This document shows, one piece after another, positions 24,557-33,442 of a stretch of DNA of 64,000 nucleotides. The translations under genes were made by a program, and so were the position numbers. Numbering within the stretch: position 1 is the first letter of the stretch; each line of letters starts with the position of its first letter. The notes beneath the pieces were generated by a model. The model was not told the DNA's origin. It did no database searches and saw only the letters and a program-made list of their open reading frames with translations. The stretch comes from Ensifer sp. IC3342 (GTDB lineage: Bacteria; Pseudomonadota; Alphaproteobacteria; Rhizobiales; Rhizobiaceae). The DNA is taken from the NCBI RefSeq assembly GCF_020193655.1, contig NZ_JADYVE010000016.1, positions 33,768-97,767 of the forward strand, in the 5' to 3' direction.

Positions 24557-25231
24557 ATGGCGCTTACCCTCTATCTCCATCCGCTCGCTTCCTTCTGCCA
24601 CAAGGTGCTGATCGCGCTCCATGAGAGCGGCACTCCCTTTGAAAGCCGGGTGGTCGATCTGGCGGACGCGGACGAGCACGCCCGCTTCCTCGATCTCTGG
24701 CCGGTCGGCAAGATTCCGGTTCTGCATGACGACGCCCGCGGCCAGACGGTGCCGGAAACCTCGATCATCATCGAATATCTCGAGCGGCACTACCCCGGCA
24801 AAAATCCGCTTATTCCGCTCGACGCCGCGCAGGCCCTCGAAGCGCGGCTCTGGGATCGCTTCTTCGATCTCTATGTCCAGGTGCCGATGCAGAAGATCGT
24901 TACCGACAAGCTGCGGGCGACCGGTGAGAATGACCGGCGCGGCGTGCTCGACGCGCGCGCGGCGCTGCCTGTCGCCTATGACATGCTCGAACGGCAGGTG
25001 GCCGACAGGACTTTCGCAGTCGGCGAGAGCTTCACGATCGCCGACTGTGCCGCCGCCCCCGCCCTCTTCTATGCCGGCATCGTCGTGCCATTCGACGGCA
25101 CGCATCCCAATCTCGCCGCCTATTTCGAACGGTTGCTCGAGCGTCCCTCGTTTCAGCGCACGCTCGCCGAGGCGCGACCTTACTTCCCCCTGTTTCCCTA
25201 CCATGACGCGATTCCGGCGCGCTTCCTTTAA
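24557..25231 (+). CDS. Glutathione S-transferase family protein
   Basis: 224 residues. The thioredoxin-like half runs LTLYLHPLASFCHKVLIALHESGTPFE, with the SFCHK segment at the position of the catalytic Ser/Cys, then WPVGKIPVLHD (cis-proline loop) and VPETSIIIEYLERHYP (glutathione-binding ES-like contact). The helical half carries FTIADCAAAPALFYA, the conserved IADC helix cap. It differs clearly from the GST at 18342 and reads the other way, so it is not a duplicate. No operon partner: a repeat separates it from the TetR gene, and a partial RIME element from the aldo/keto reductase. Confidence 0.88.
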   Translation: MALTLYLHPLASFCHKVLIALHESGTPFESRVVDLADADEHARFLDLWPVGKIPVLHDDARGQTVPETSIIIEYLERHYPGKNPLIPLDAAQALEARLWDRFFDLYVQVPMQKIVTDKLRATGENDRRGVLDARAALPVAYDMLERQVADRTFAVGESFTIADCAAAPALFYAGIVVPFDGTHPNLAAYFERLLERPSFQRTLAEARPYFPLFPYHDAIPARFL

Positions 25232-25264
25232 CGTCGCGGCACCAACGCCGTCTGCCGCAGGCAT

Positions 25265-25301
25265 TCTTAAATCGGAGCCGATTTAGGGATAGAACATGCA
25301 G
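25265..25301. repeat. Fragment of a RIME-type repeat
   Basis: TAAATCGG-AG-CCGATTTA hairpin followed by AACATGCAG, the inner and right parts of the element at 5676-5776. The left hairpin is missing. Confidence 0.5.
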
Positions 25302-25387
25302 CCATTCAACATGCTGAAGTGACCTTGTGCGTCGGAAAGAACGCTCGGTGCACAGGACGCCGTCGAAAACCACGGAAGGATCGGGAA

Positions 25388-26437
25388 ATGGAATACCGTC
25401 TGCTCGGCCGCTCGGGCCTGAAAGTCTCGACGATCACCATGGGCACCATGACTATCGGCGGCGGCGGCAAGTTCGCCCAGGTCGGCAATGTCGGCCTCGA
25501 CGAAGCGCGCCGCTATGTCGATCTCTGCCTTGATGCCGGCGTCAACCTGATCGACACCGCCAATGTCTATTCGGCCGGCGCTTCGGAGGAGATCATTGGT
25601 GAAGTCCTCGGCGGCAAGCGCAAGAACGGCGTGCTGATTGCCACCAAGGCGCGGTTTTCCATGGGGCCCGGCCCGAACGACGGCGGCCTCTCGCGCCATC
25701 ACCTGATCAGCGAATGCGAAGCGAGCCTGCGGCGGCTGAAGACTGACATCATCGACCTCTACCAGGTGCATCAATGGGACGGCCAGACGCCGCTCGAAGA
25801 AACGATTGCGGCGCTCGACACGCTCGTCAACCAGGGCAAGGTGCGCTACATCGGCTGCTCCAACTATTCCGGCTGGCACATCATGAAGGCGCTCGGCATC
25901 AGCGCCAGCGAGCATCGCCACCGCTTCGTCAGCCAGCAGATCCACTACACCCTCGAAGCCCGCGAGGCCGAATACGAGCTGATCCCGATCGCTATCGACC
26001 AGGGCCTCGGCGTGCTCGTCTGGAGCCCGCTCGCGGGCGGCCTGCTTTCGGGCAAGCACCGGCGCGGCCAGACGCCGGAAGGCACCCGCCAGCTCGCCGG
26101 CTGGAACGAGCCGCCGATCCGCGACGAGGAGCGGCTGTGGAAGATCGTCGACATGCTGGTGGCGATCGCCACTGAGCGCGGCGTCTCGCCCGCGCAGGTG
26201 GCGATCGCCTGGTTGATCGGCCGCAAGGGCGTGACCTCCGTCATCATCGGCGGGCGCAAGGAGGAACAGTTCCGCGACAATCTCGCCGCCGCGAGCCTCA
26301 AGCTCACCGATGAGGAGCGCGAGCTGCTCGACGCCGTCAGTCTGCCGCCGGTCATCTATCCCTATTGGCACCAGCTATGGACCGCCAAGGACCGACTCGG
26401 CGAGGCCGACCTGTCATTGCTCGGGCCACATGTTTGA
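25388..26437 (+). CDS. Aldo/keto reductase
   Basis: 349 residues from the ATG at 25388 (GGAAGGA upstream). It follows the AKR barrel plan: MEYRLLGRSGLKVSTITMGT at the N-terminus, catalytic D/Y pair in NLIDTANVYSAGASEEIIGE, lysine in VLIATKARF, and the His region in IIDLYQVHQWDGQTPLEE. The C-terminal NADP-binding segment SVIIGGRKEEQFRDNLAA is intact. The size and motifs place it with the YajO/Tas-like enzymes that reduce aldehydes and ketones with NADPH. Convergent with the broken adenylate cyclase gene, whose end is only 11 bp away. No operon partner; physiological substrate unknown. Confidence 0.9.
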   Translation: MEYRLLGRSGLKVSTITMGTMTIGGGGKFAQVGNVGLDEARRYVDLCLDAGVNLIDTANVYSAGASEEIIGEVLGGKRKNGVLIATKARFSMGPGPNDGGLSRHHLISECEASLRRLKTDIIDLYQVHQWDGQTPLEETIAALDTLVNQGKVRYIGCSNYSGWHIMKALGISASEHRHRFVSQQIHYTLEAREAEYELIPIAIDQGLGVLVWSPLAGGLLSGKHRRGQTPEGTRQLAGWNEPPIRDEERLWKIVDMLVAIATERGVSPAQVAIAWLIGRKGVTSVIIGGRKEEQFRDNLAAASLKLTDEERELLDAVSLPPVIYPYWHQLWTAKDRLGEADLSLLGPHV

Positions 26438-26448
26438 AGGGCCGCCTC

Positions 26449-28294
26449 TTATTTCGTCGTCTTCAGGAGCTCCTGGAAACGCGGGTGGGAGCGGACCGCA
26501 TCGAGATCGGGATCGTTGCGGATCCAGGCGCGGAGCTCCGGCGAAACAAGCGGAAGGGAATGTTCCAGCAACTCCATCGCCTGCTCCTGTTCTCCTAGCA
26601 GAGCGTAGGCGCAGGCGTTGTTGTAGCATGCGCGCGTCTTCCGGATCGATGGCGTTGACCCGCGCGATCAGTTCCAGCGCGCGGTCGCGTTCGCCCAGGG
26701 CTGCGCATGTGCACGCGCCAAGTTGCGCGGCGTCGGAGCTTTCCGGGTGGAGCACCATGTTCCGCTCCACGCGCTCCAGGCCGATCCTCATCATCTGTTC
26801 CTTCTTTTCCGGTTGGCCAAGGCGGTCCAGCGCGTTTCCGGCAAGGACCGGCGAGCGGTAATCATCGGGGCGGATCTCGGCGGCGCGCTCGTAGTGCTCG
26901 ACAGCCTTCTCGTAGTCGCACCGGACGAAACAGTGGCGCGCATAGAAATAGTGGGCTTCGTGGGAGTTCGGATCGAGCGCAAGCGCCCGCTCGAAGGCGG
27001 AGGCCGCCTCCTCGTAGCGTCCGACTGTCGAGAGCGCGTAGCCGTGCGATGCGTGCACCTCCGGCAGGTCTGGATCGAGTTCCAGCGCCTTGGCGCAATT
27101 CTCGAGGAGGGATTCCGGCGGAATGTTCACGCCGTGGAATCCGCAGAGGAAAGAATCGCAGTCTGCAATACCGGCATAGGCGCGCGCGAAATGCGGATCG
27201 AGTTCCGCCGCGTAAGTGAACATCCGCCGGGCGTGCTGCAGCGACGCCTTCGTCATCGTGTGGAAAAGCTCTCGCCCCTTGAGGCAATAGTTGTAAGCCT
27301 CGACACTCGCGGTGGCAGGCTGCTCGATCGCCTTCCTCTCCCTTGGCAGAAGCCTGATCTTCAGTTGGGTGACGATCGCCTCCGTGATCTCATCCTGGAT
27401 GTCGAAAATGTCGGTGAGGTTCCGATCGTAACGTTCAGCCCAGACGTGCCGTCCGTCGCTGCCATCGATCAACTGCCCGGTGATGCGGACGCGCTGGCCC
27501 GCCTAGCGCACACTTCCTTCCAGCAAAAAGCTGACACCGAGTTCGGCCGCCACCCGCTGCGCCGTCACCCGCGTGCCCTTGTAGGCGAAGACCGTGTGCC
27601 GGGCGACGACGGAGAGGCCGGAGATTTTCGAGAGATCCGTGATGATGTCCTCGGTTATTCCGTCTGAAAAATACTCCTGCGCGGGATCATCGCTCATATT
27701 GTTGAACGGCAGGACGGCGATCGACGGCTTGTGCGCCATTGCCGCCACGCGATCGGACTGGTCGCTTGCCGCTTGCGGAGCGTCGAGAACGACGTTGTAC
27801 ACCCTGACGGGCCGCTCAATGTTCTTCAGGAGTTGTTCGCCGGCATCCTCGAAAATAAGATCGAGCCGGTTGCCGACATGCTCGCGCACCGCGGCCGACA
27901 CCGCCACACCACCCGGTTTCGCGAAACTCTCGATCCGCGCCGCGATGTTGACGCCGTCACCGAAGATGTCGTCATTCTCGACGATCACGTCGCCGATGTT
28001 GACGCCAATGCGAAACTCGATCCGCCGGTCCGCAGGCACTGCCGAGTTGCGCGCACGCATCCCCTTCTGGATCTTGGCGGCGCAATCGACGGCGCTCACC
28101 ACGCTCTCGAACTCGACCAGCATGCCGTCGCCGATCAGCTTGACGATGCGCCCCTGATGGTCCGCGACCATGGCGTCCACCAGTTCCGCCCGATGCGCCG
28201 TCAGCGCCGCGAGCGTTTCCGCCTCGTTTGTTCCCATGAGGCGACTATAGCCGGCCACGTCGGCCGAAAGGATCGTGGTGAGGCGACGCTTCAT
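26449..28294 (-). pseudogene. Broken class III adenylate cyclase with TPR repeats
   Basis: The intact ancestor would be one protein of about 610 residues: class III cyclase domain (MKRRLTTILSADVAGYSRLMG, then LIGDGMLVEFESV and RIGVNIGDVIVENDDIFGDGVN), a linker (PSIAVLPFNNMSDDPAQEYFSDG) and TPR repeats. Two lesions interrupt it. An in-frame TAG at 27503-27505 lies between LLEGSVR and AGQRVRITGQLIDG, exactly where relatives have a lysine or similar codon. A frameshift near 26625-26632 then displaces the end: the correct tail (YNNACAYALLGEQEQAMELL ... ELLKTTK) continues in another frame to a stop at 26449. The cyclase half could still be made as a 263-residue protein; the TPR half has no obvious start. 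GAGGGG precedes the ATG at 28294. Confidence 0.85.
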
Positions 28295-28424
28295 CGAAAA
28301 ACCCCTCATTCCGAGAGATTAAACTGATCAGGTTTGAATTGGGAACGGCACCAGATTTAGGATTACGTTCTTACTCACGCCCTGAATGAGGTGGCGGGCC
28401 GCCGCCTCTTGAAATGCAAGATTA

Positions 28425-28438
28425 ATATCATATGATAT
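28425..28438. promoter_or_regulatory. Palindromic operator of the toxin-antitoxin pair
   Basis: ATATCATATGATAT is a perfect 14-bp palindrome 27 bp before the antitoxin ATG, placed where a -10 region would lie. Toxin-antitoxin operons are usually autorepressed through such sites; binding is inferred. Confidence 0.55.
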
Positions 28439-28464
28439 AACTCAGCAAATCAGAGGAGACGATC

Positions 28465-28869
28465 ATGTCCAGCCCGCAGCCCGCTATAGTCCCGGATCGG
28501 GGCGCGGCGAAACAAGAAGAAGCCGTCATCGTCAAGGCGGTGGTGCGCGCCTGCGAGTTCTGGAAGCTGACTAACAAGGAGTCGGCCGAGCTCTTCGACG
28601 TACCGATCGCCACCTGGAATCGCATGAAGGCCGGCGATTTCCGGGGCAAGCTCGACCAGGATAAGCGCACGCGCGCGAGCCTGATCGTCGGCATCTTCAA
28701 GGGACTGCGCCTCTTCTTCAACGGCCCCCTCACTTATCAGTGGCCGAAATCGGTCAACACCGGCCCGGTCTTCGACGGCAAGACGCCGGTCGCCACGATG
28801 ATCGAGGGCGGCATACCTGCGATGCTCCGCGTCCGCCGCTATGTTGATGGCCTGCGCGGTGGCCTATGA
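28465..28869 (+). CDS. Antitoxin of Xre/MbcA/ParS type (DUF2384)
   Basis: 134 residues. The first half contains a Xre-like helix-turn-helix (VVRACEFWKLTNKESAELFDVPIATWNRMKAGDF), and the second half is the toxin-binding DUF2384 region (ASLIVGIFKGLRLFFNGPLTYQWPKSVNTGPVFDGKTPVATMIEGG), with the characteristic NTGPVFDGKTP ... GG-I block. GAGGAG lies upstream of the ATG. Its stop overlaps the start of the RES toxin gene by 4 bp (ATGA), and a 14-bp palindrome lies just upstream. The protein should neutralise the toxin by direct contact and repress the operon. Confidence 0.88.
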   Translation: MSSPQPAIVPDRGAAKQEEAVIVKAVVRACEFWKLTNKESAELFDVPIATWNRMKAGDFRGKLDQDKRTRASLIVGIFKGLRLFFNGPLTYQWPKSVNTGPVFDGKTPVATMIEGGIPAMLRVRRYVDGLRGGL

Positions 28870-29555
28870 TCCCCGAGATCGACTTCACCGATCCCGCCAC
28901 CGTGCGGCTGATCTCGACCGCCTATATCGCGGAGCCGGCAGTGAGACCGCTCTGCGACAACGACGACGAACTCGAGATTCTCAACCGACTCGAGGCGCAG
29001 ACCTCGGCGCGCCTGAGCCCGGTGGCGCTGCCTTCCGGCGTCAGCCCCGCGGAACTCTTGAACGAATCCTTCGGCTATGGTTGGTCGCTGATCAACGCCG
29101 CCTTCTGCCATGCCCGCCCGCCGGGCAACCGCTTCAATGGCGAGGAGCGCGGCGCCTGGTATTGCGCCTTCGGGGCGCTCGCGAGCGAGACCTGCCAGAC
29201 GGAAATCATCTTCCACCGCACGCGGGCACTCCGCGACGCCGGCAACTTCAACGACATCGGCCACTATCGCGAGCTTATCGCCGGCTTCCTCTGCCGCTTC
29301 CATGACGTGCGCGGCGAAAAGGGCGCGGCCTATCTCGATCCCGATCCGGCGGTCGCCTACCCGGCCGGCCAGGCGCTCGCCGGTACCATCCTCGCCAAGG
29401 GCGGCAATGGCGTGATCTATCCCTCGGCCCGCCACCCCGAGGGCGAATGCCTTGCCGTGTTCCGCCCCTCGGTCATCCAGAACATCCGCCAGGGCCGCAC
29501 GGTAAGCTTCGAATGGACAGGCTCGCCGGTGCCACGCATCTTGTCCGGGGGGTAA
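28866..29555 (+). CDS. RES-domain toxin
   Basis: 229 residues. The three residues that name the family are recognisable: Arg in PPGNRFNGEERGAWYCAF (R89), Glu in ASETCQTEIIFHR (E108) and Ser in IYPSARHPEGECLAVF (S187), with a GAWYCAFGALASE block matching the conserved G-x-Y-x-A pattern. Characterised members (MbcT, NatT, ParT) act on NAD+, either depleting it or ADP-ribosylating a target. Translational overlap with the antitoxin gene keeps their expression linked. This is longer than the shortest RES toxins because of an N-terminal extension of about 80 residues, common in the MbcT-like branch. Base composition is like the neighbours. Confidence 0.87.
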   Translation: MIPEIDFTDPATVRLISTAYIAEPAVRPLCDNDDELEILNRLEAQTSARLSPVALPSGVSPAELLNESFGYGWSLINAAFCHARPPGNRFNGEERGAWYCAFGALASETCQTEIIFHRTRALRDAGNFNDIGHYRELIAGFLCRFHDVRGEKGAAYLDPDPAVAYPAGQALAGTILAKGGNGVIYPSARHPEGECLAVFRPSVIQNIRQGRTVSFEWTGSPVPRILSGG

Positions 29556-29558
29556 CGC

Positions 29559-30245
29559 CTACGCGGCGAGAAACGCGCGGGCGAAACCTGGTTCCGTAAC
29601 CTGGATCGACCCTTCCGGGAGCCTCAGAATCCTCTCCACGGCCAGACCATAGGTCTGCATCCAGTTATCGAGCATGGCCGCCGCGCTCTCGACATCGCCG
29701 GCCTCCGCCTGCTGCAGAGCGCGATGCATCACCTTGGCGACGCCGAGCCTCAGATTGAGCAGCATCAGCGCCATGGCTTCGGGATCGGGCGCATTGAGAC
29801 TTCCCTCCGCTTGGCCCCGTCTCAGGATTTCTGTCATGAACGGCAGGGTGACCGCGGTCAGCGCCTCGTCGATGCGGTGATAAAGCACGATGTTTTCAGG
29901 TTTGAAGAGCGCGTTGAACGTGTTCTTCAATTGTGGGGCCATGTCCACCTTCATGCGCCGCGAGTTGGCAAAAAGCGCGTTCAGACGCCCGACGGCGTCG
30001 AGCGACGGATCCTCGAGAAGCGGCCGCATTTCGTCCAGGCTCTGGCTGGCCATGCGCGCGGCAAGCGCCTCCAGCAGCGCCTCCTTCGACACGAAGTAGT
30101 GGTAGAAGGCGCCCTTGGACAGGCCCGCCTCCCGGATCACGTCATTGACCGTCGTATTCTCGTATCCGTGTTCGAAGAAGAGACGCTGCGCGCACTCGAT
30201 AAGCTCATTCGTTCGAACATCCGGCGATTTTATAATTCTAGCCAT
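29559..30245 (-). CDS. TetR-family repressor, probable regulator of the adjacent ABC exporter
   Basis: 228 residues from the ATG at 30245; the earlier in-frame ATG (30272) begins a segment (MHCGFSRTT) unlike the family. The DNA-binding part is ELIECAQRLFFEHGYENTTVNDVIREAGLSKGAFYHYFVSKEALLEAL, a textbook TetR HTH with GAFYHYF recognition helix. The gene is divergent from the exporter operon that starts at 30412. Between them lies a near-perfect 23-bp palindrome (30285-30307), the obvious operator for this protein. It should release DNA when a compound handled by the exporter binds. The 3' end is only 4 bp from the RES toxin stop, convergent. Confidence 0.88.
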   Translation of the reverse strand: MARIIKSPDVRTNELIECAQRLFFEHGYENTTVNDVIREAGLSKGAFYHYFVSKEALLEALAARMASQSLDEMRPLLEDPSLDAVGRLNALFANSRRMKVDMAPQLKNTFNALFKPENIVLYHRIDEALTAVTLPFMTEILRRGQAEGSLNAPDPEAMALMLLNLRLGVAKVMHRALQQAEAGDVESAAAMLDNWMQTYGLAVERILRLPEGSIQVTEPGFARAFLAA

Positions 30246-30284
30246 GGTCGTCCTGGAAAACCCGCAGTGCAAGTATGACTTGAT

Positions 30285-30307
30285 AATAGACCGACGGTCG
30301 GTCTATT
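30285..30307. promoter_or_regulatory. TetR operator upstream of the ABC exporter
   Basis: Arms AATAGACCGAC and GTCGGTCTATT are perfect complements around one central G. It lies between the divergent TetR gene and the exporter operon; the GACCGACGGTCGGTC core is the common TetR/AcrR-type operator style. Confidence 0.75.
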
Positions 30308-30411
30308 ACTAGAGCGCAGCCTGTTTTAGGTGGAATGCTCCAGATCAAAGTCTTCCGTGCCCTTTGGACGTTTAGATCCGGCAAGGCATTCGGTTTCCGT
30401 GGAGAGATTTC

Positions 30412-31422
30412 GTGCGGTTGAAGCGTTATGCGATCGGCATTGCAATGGCCGCGGCGGTGGGAGCGGCGGCTTACTGGTACGTCTCCCGTCCGGCGGCCGT
30501 GACTGTAGTCACGCCGAGGCGTGGCGACGCGGCCGAAATCGTCTATGCGAGCGGCGTCGTGGAGCCGCGCATCTGGGCCAAGGTCACCCCTACCGTGCGC
30601 GAGCGGATCGTCGAGCAATGCAATTGCGAGGGCGAGCGCGTGGAAAAGGATCATGTGCTCGCGCGCCTCGACGACACGGAGGCACGCGCCACGCGCGGCG
30701 AACTCCAGGCACGGCTGTCGCTGGCGCAGGAGGAATATCGCCGCAAGCTCGCGCTTTCGGCCCGCAACACGGCCAGCGTGCAGGAGGTTGACAGGGCCCG
30801 CACCGAAGTGGCGCAATTGGAAGCGTTGGTGGCTGCCCAGCAGGCGCGGCTCGCGAACTACGTGCTGCGCGCGCCGAGCGCCGGGCAGGTGCTGCGCCAG
30901 GACGGCGAGATCGGCGAGGTCGCGGAGCTCGGCACCGTGCTCTTCTGGGTCGGCGAACCGAGGCCGCTGATCGTCACGGCCGAAGTGAACGAGGAGGACA
31001 TCCCGCGCGTCGAGGTCGGCCAGCGGGCGCTATTGCGATCCGACGCGTTTCCCGGGCGTGAACTGGAGGCAGTCGTCGACATCATCACGCCGAAGGGCGA
31101 TCCGGTGACGAAGACCTACCGCGTGCGTTTCCGCCTGCCCGACGACACGCCGCTCAGGATCGGCATGTCCACCGATGTCAATGTGATAGTGCGCCAGTCG
31201 CCGAACGCGTTGATCCTTCCTTCGGGCGCCATCAGCGGCAAGCTGGTCGCCGTGGTCGAGGGCGGTGACGTGCGCTTGCGCGAGATCGAGACCGGCATAC
31301 GCGGCACCGGCGGCGTCGAGGTACTTTCGGGACTTGAGGAATCGGCACAAGTCATCTCCCCCTTCCCCGCCGACCTTGCCGAGGGCACGCGCGTGACCAT
31401 TGCGGGAGGCGGCAGGAACTGA
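30412..31422 (+). CDS. HlyD/RND-type periplasmic adaptor of an ABC exporter
   Basis: 336 residues starting at GTG (GGAGAG upstream). One N-terminal membrane anchor (MRLKRYAIGIAMAAAVGAAAYWYV) is followed by lipoyl half VRERIVEQCNCEGERVEKDHVLARLDD, a helical hairpin (about 75-140), second lipoyl half ANYVLRAPSAGQVLRQDGEIGEVAELG and a beta-barrel with EVNEEDIPRVEVGQ. Unusually the first lipoyl strand contains two cysteines (QCNCEG), where glycine or valine is usual. The permease gene starts 7 bp later and the ATPase overlaps it, so this is a three-gene MacA/DevB-like export unit; an outer-membrane channel must come from elsewhere. Confidence 0.88.
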   Translation: MRLKRYAIGIAMAAAVGAAAYWYVSRPAAVTVVTPRRGDAAEIVYASGVVEPRIWAKVTPTVRERIVEQCNCEGERVEKDHVLARLDDTEARATRGELQARLSLAQEEYRRKLALSARNTASVQEVDRARTEVAQLEALVAAQQARLANYVLRAPSAGQVLRQDGEIGEVAELGTVLFWVGEPRPLIVTAEVNEEDIPRVEVGQRALLRSDAFPGRELEAVVDIITPKGDPVTKTYRVRFRLPDDTPLRIGMSTDVNVIVRQSPNALILPSGAISGKLVAVVEGGDVRLREIETGIRGTGGVEVLSGLEESAQVISPFPADLAEGTRVTIAGGGRN

Positions 31423-31429
31423 GGCCATC

Positions 31430-32671
31430 ATGCACCTTATCCTCGATATCGCGTGGACGCACATCGCCGGTCGCGGCCGCCAGACCTTTGTCGCGATAGT
31501 CGGCGTGGCGGTCGGCGTCGGCTTCTCCATTGCGATGGCGGCGCTGATGCAGGGTGGCCAGGACGATTTTGTCCGCCAGCTCGTCGATACCATGCCGCAT
31601 GTCGAGGTCAGCGACGAACAGCGTTCGGCGCGCCGGCAACCGGCGGAGGACGTATTCGAGGTCGCCGCCATATCGGGTTTGCGGCCGCGCGACGACCGCC
31701 GCGGCATCATCAACCCGACGGCCGCGCAGTCGTGGCTCGAAGAATGGATGCCGGGACGGTTCGCCGCACGGCTCAACGCCGAGGGTGTCATCCGCTATTC
31801 CGGCCGTGAGGTCGGCGCCGTGGTAATCGGCATCGATCCGGAGAGGGAAGAGAGCGTCTCGCCGATCGTTGAGGATTTCCGCGAGGGAAGCTTCGCCGCG
31901 CTCACCGCCGGCGGCAACAATGTCGTGATCGGCGATACCATGGCTTCGAGGCTGGGCGCCGGGCTTGGCGATACCATCACCGCGGTATCGTCCGAGGGGC
32001 TCACCCGCAACTTCAAGATCGTTGGGCTATTCCACACCGGAACCACCGCGCGTGACGAAGGCGAGGCTTATGTGCTGCAGAAGAATGCGCAAATCCTTTC
32101 CAACCGGCCGAACGCAATCAACCGGATCAGCATCAAGCTCGACGATCCGAATGCCGCCCCCGCGATCGCGCGGCGCGTCGAGGCGGAACTCGGCTACAAG
32201 GCGGTTGCCTGGCAGGAAGCGAACGAATCCATTCTGGAGGCGCTCGTGGTGCGCAACATCATCATGTATACGGTCGTGGCCGCCATCATGCTTGTCGCCG
32301 GCTTCGGCATCTTCAACATCATCTCGACCATCACCCACGAGAAGGCGCGCGACATCGCGATCATGAAATCGCTCGGCTTCTCGGAGGCCGACATGCGGCG
32401 CCTCTTCGTGCTCGAAGGGGTGGCCATCGGCGGTGCGGGTTCGCTCCTCGGCTGGGCGCTCGGATTTTCCATCACCTATGCGCTTTCCCTCGTGCACTTC
32501 GAAATTGCCGCAACCGGCCAGGAAATGACGCGGCTGCCGATCGCCTGGAGCGCGCTCCACTACCTGATCGCAACGGCCTCCGCGCTCGGCTCCGCGGCGA
32601 TCGCCGGCTACCTGCCCGCCCGGCGCGCGGCCCATCTCAATCCCGTCGACATCATAAGGGGCGCGACATGA
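31430..32671 (+). CDS. ABC transporter permease, FtsX/MacB-type
   Basis: 413 residues from the ATG at 31430. Four membrane helices: one near the N-terminus (GRQTFVAIVGVAVGVGFSIAMAAL) and three near the C-terminus (MYTVVAAIMLVAGFGIFNIIS, LEGVAIGGAGSLLGWALGFSITYAL, YLIATASALGSAAIAGYLPARRAAHLNPVDIIRG), with a periplasmic domain of about 220 residues between. The C-terminal PARRAAxLNPVxxIRG is the FtsX/LolE hallmark, as is HEKARDIAIMKSLGFSEADM. This type does not move cargo through the membrane but works mechanically from the periplasm (established for MacB and LolCDE). The ATPase gene overlaps its stop by 4 bp. Confidence 0.9.
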   Translation: MHLILDIAWTHIAGRGRQTFVAIVGVAVGVGFSIAMAALMQGGQDDFVRQLVDTMPHVEVSDEQRSARRQPAEDVFEVAAISGLRPRDDRRGIINPTAAQSWLEEWMPGRFAARLNAEGVIRYSGREVGAVVIGIDPEREESVSPIVEDFREGSFAALTAGGNNVVIGDTMASRLGAGLGDTITAVSSEGLTRNFKIVGLFHTGTTARDEGEAYVLQKNAQILSNRPNAINRISIKLDDPNAAPAIARRVEAELGYKAVAWQEANESILEALVVRNIIMYTVVAAIMLVAGFGIFNIISTITHEKARDIAIMKSLGFSEADMRRLFVLEGVAIGGAGSLLGWALGFSITYALSLVHFEIAATGQEMTRLPIAWSALHYLIATASALGSAAIAGYLPARRAAHLNPVDIIRGAT

Positions 32672-33366
32672 CGAGCCTGATCGAGACGACGGATCTCACG
32701 CGTATTCTCCACGAGGCCGTGCCAGTCACGCTGGTGAGGGATGTCACGCTCAGTATCGGCGAGCGGGAGTTCGTCGCCGTGACCGGCCCTTCCGGATCGG
32801 GAAAGTCGTCGCTCCTCTATCTCCTGGGTCTGCTCGACCGGCCGACCGCGGGAACGCTTAAAATTCGAGGCCGTGATGCCGAACCGATGAGTGAGAAGGA
32901 GCGCGCCGTGACGCGCCTTACCAATATCGGCTTCGTTTTCCAGTTCCACTTCCTGCTGCCCGAGTTCACGGCGCGCGAAAACGTCGAGATTCCGATGCGC
33001 AAGCTCGCCCGCCTCACCCGCGCCGAGATGCGCGAACGGGCGACGGGACTGCTCTCCTCGCTCGGGTTGGAAGATCACCTCCACAAGCGGCCCGACCAGC
33101 TTTCCGGCGGCCAGCGCCAGCGGGTCGCGGTCGCCAGAGCGCTCGCCAACGATCCGCCGCTCATCCTCGCCGATGAGCCGACCGGCAGCCTCGACAGCAA
33201 GAGCTCGGAGCAGGTGTTCGCAATCCTGGAAGCGCTCGTCAACGAGCGCGGCAAGACGGTCGTCGCTGTCACGCACGACCTCGACATGGCCGCCCGCATG
33301 CATCGGCGGATCCATCTCGTCGATGGCCGGATCAGCGAAGAAGAAGGCGCCAAACCGGGATTTTAA
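32668..33366 (+). CDS. ABC transporter ATP-binding protein, MacB/LolD type
   Basis: 232 residues. Walker A is GPSGSGKSS (40-48), the Q-loop FVFQFHFLLPEFTARENV, the signature LSGGQRQRVAVARAL, Walker B LILADEPTGSLDS, and the switch histidine in VVAVTHDLDMA. The segment LLPEFTARENVEIPM and the DEPTGSLDS motif are characteristic of LolD/MacB-family ATPases that power FtsX-type permeases. Its start overlaps the permease stop (ATGA), so it is translated together with it. No further gene follows on this strand before the converging acyltransferase gene 76 bp away. Confidence 0.93.
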   Translation: MTSLIETTDLTRILHEAVPVTLVRDVTLSIGEREFVAVTGPSGSGKSSLLYLLGLLDRPTAGTLKIRGRDAEPMSEKERAVTRLTNIGFVFQFHFLLPEFTARENVEIPMRKLARLTRAEMRERATGLLSSLGLEDHLHKRPDQLSGGQRQRVAVARALANDPPLILADEPTGSLDSKSSEQVFAILEALVNERGKTVVAVTHDLDMAARMHRRIHLVDGRISEEEGAKPGF

Positions 33367-33442
33367 ACCACTCGCGTAAGATACCGTGCGTGCGGCCCGG
33401 CCATGCGGCTCCCGCACACTCACCTCACTGCACCGTCGCAGC

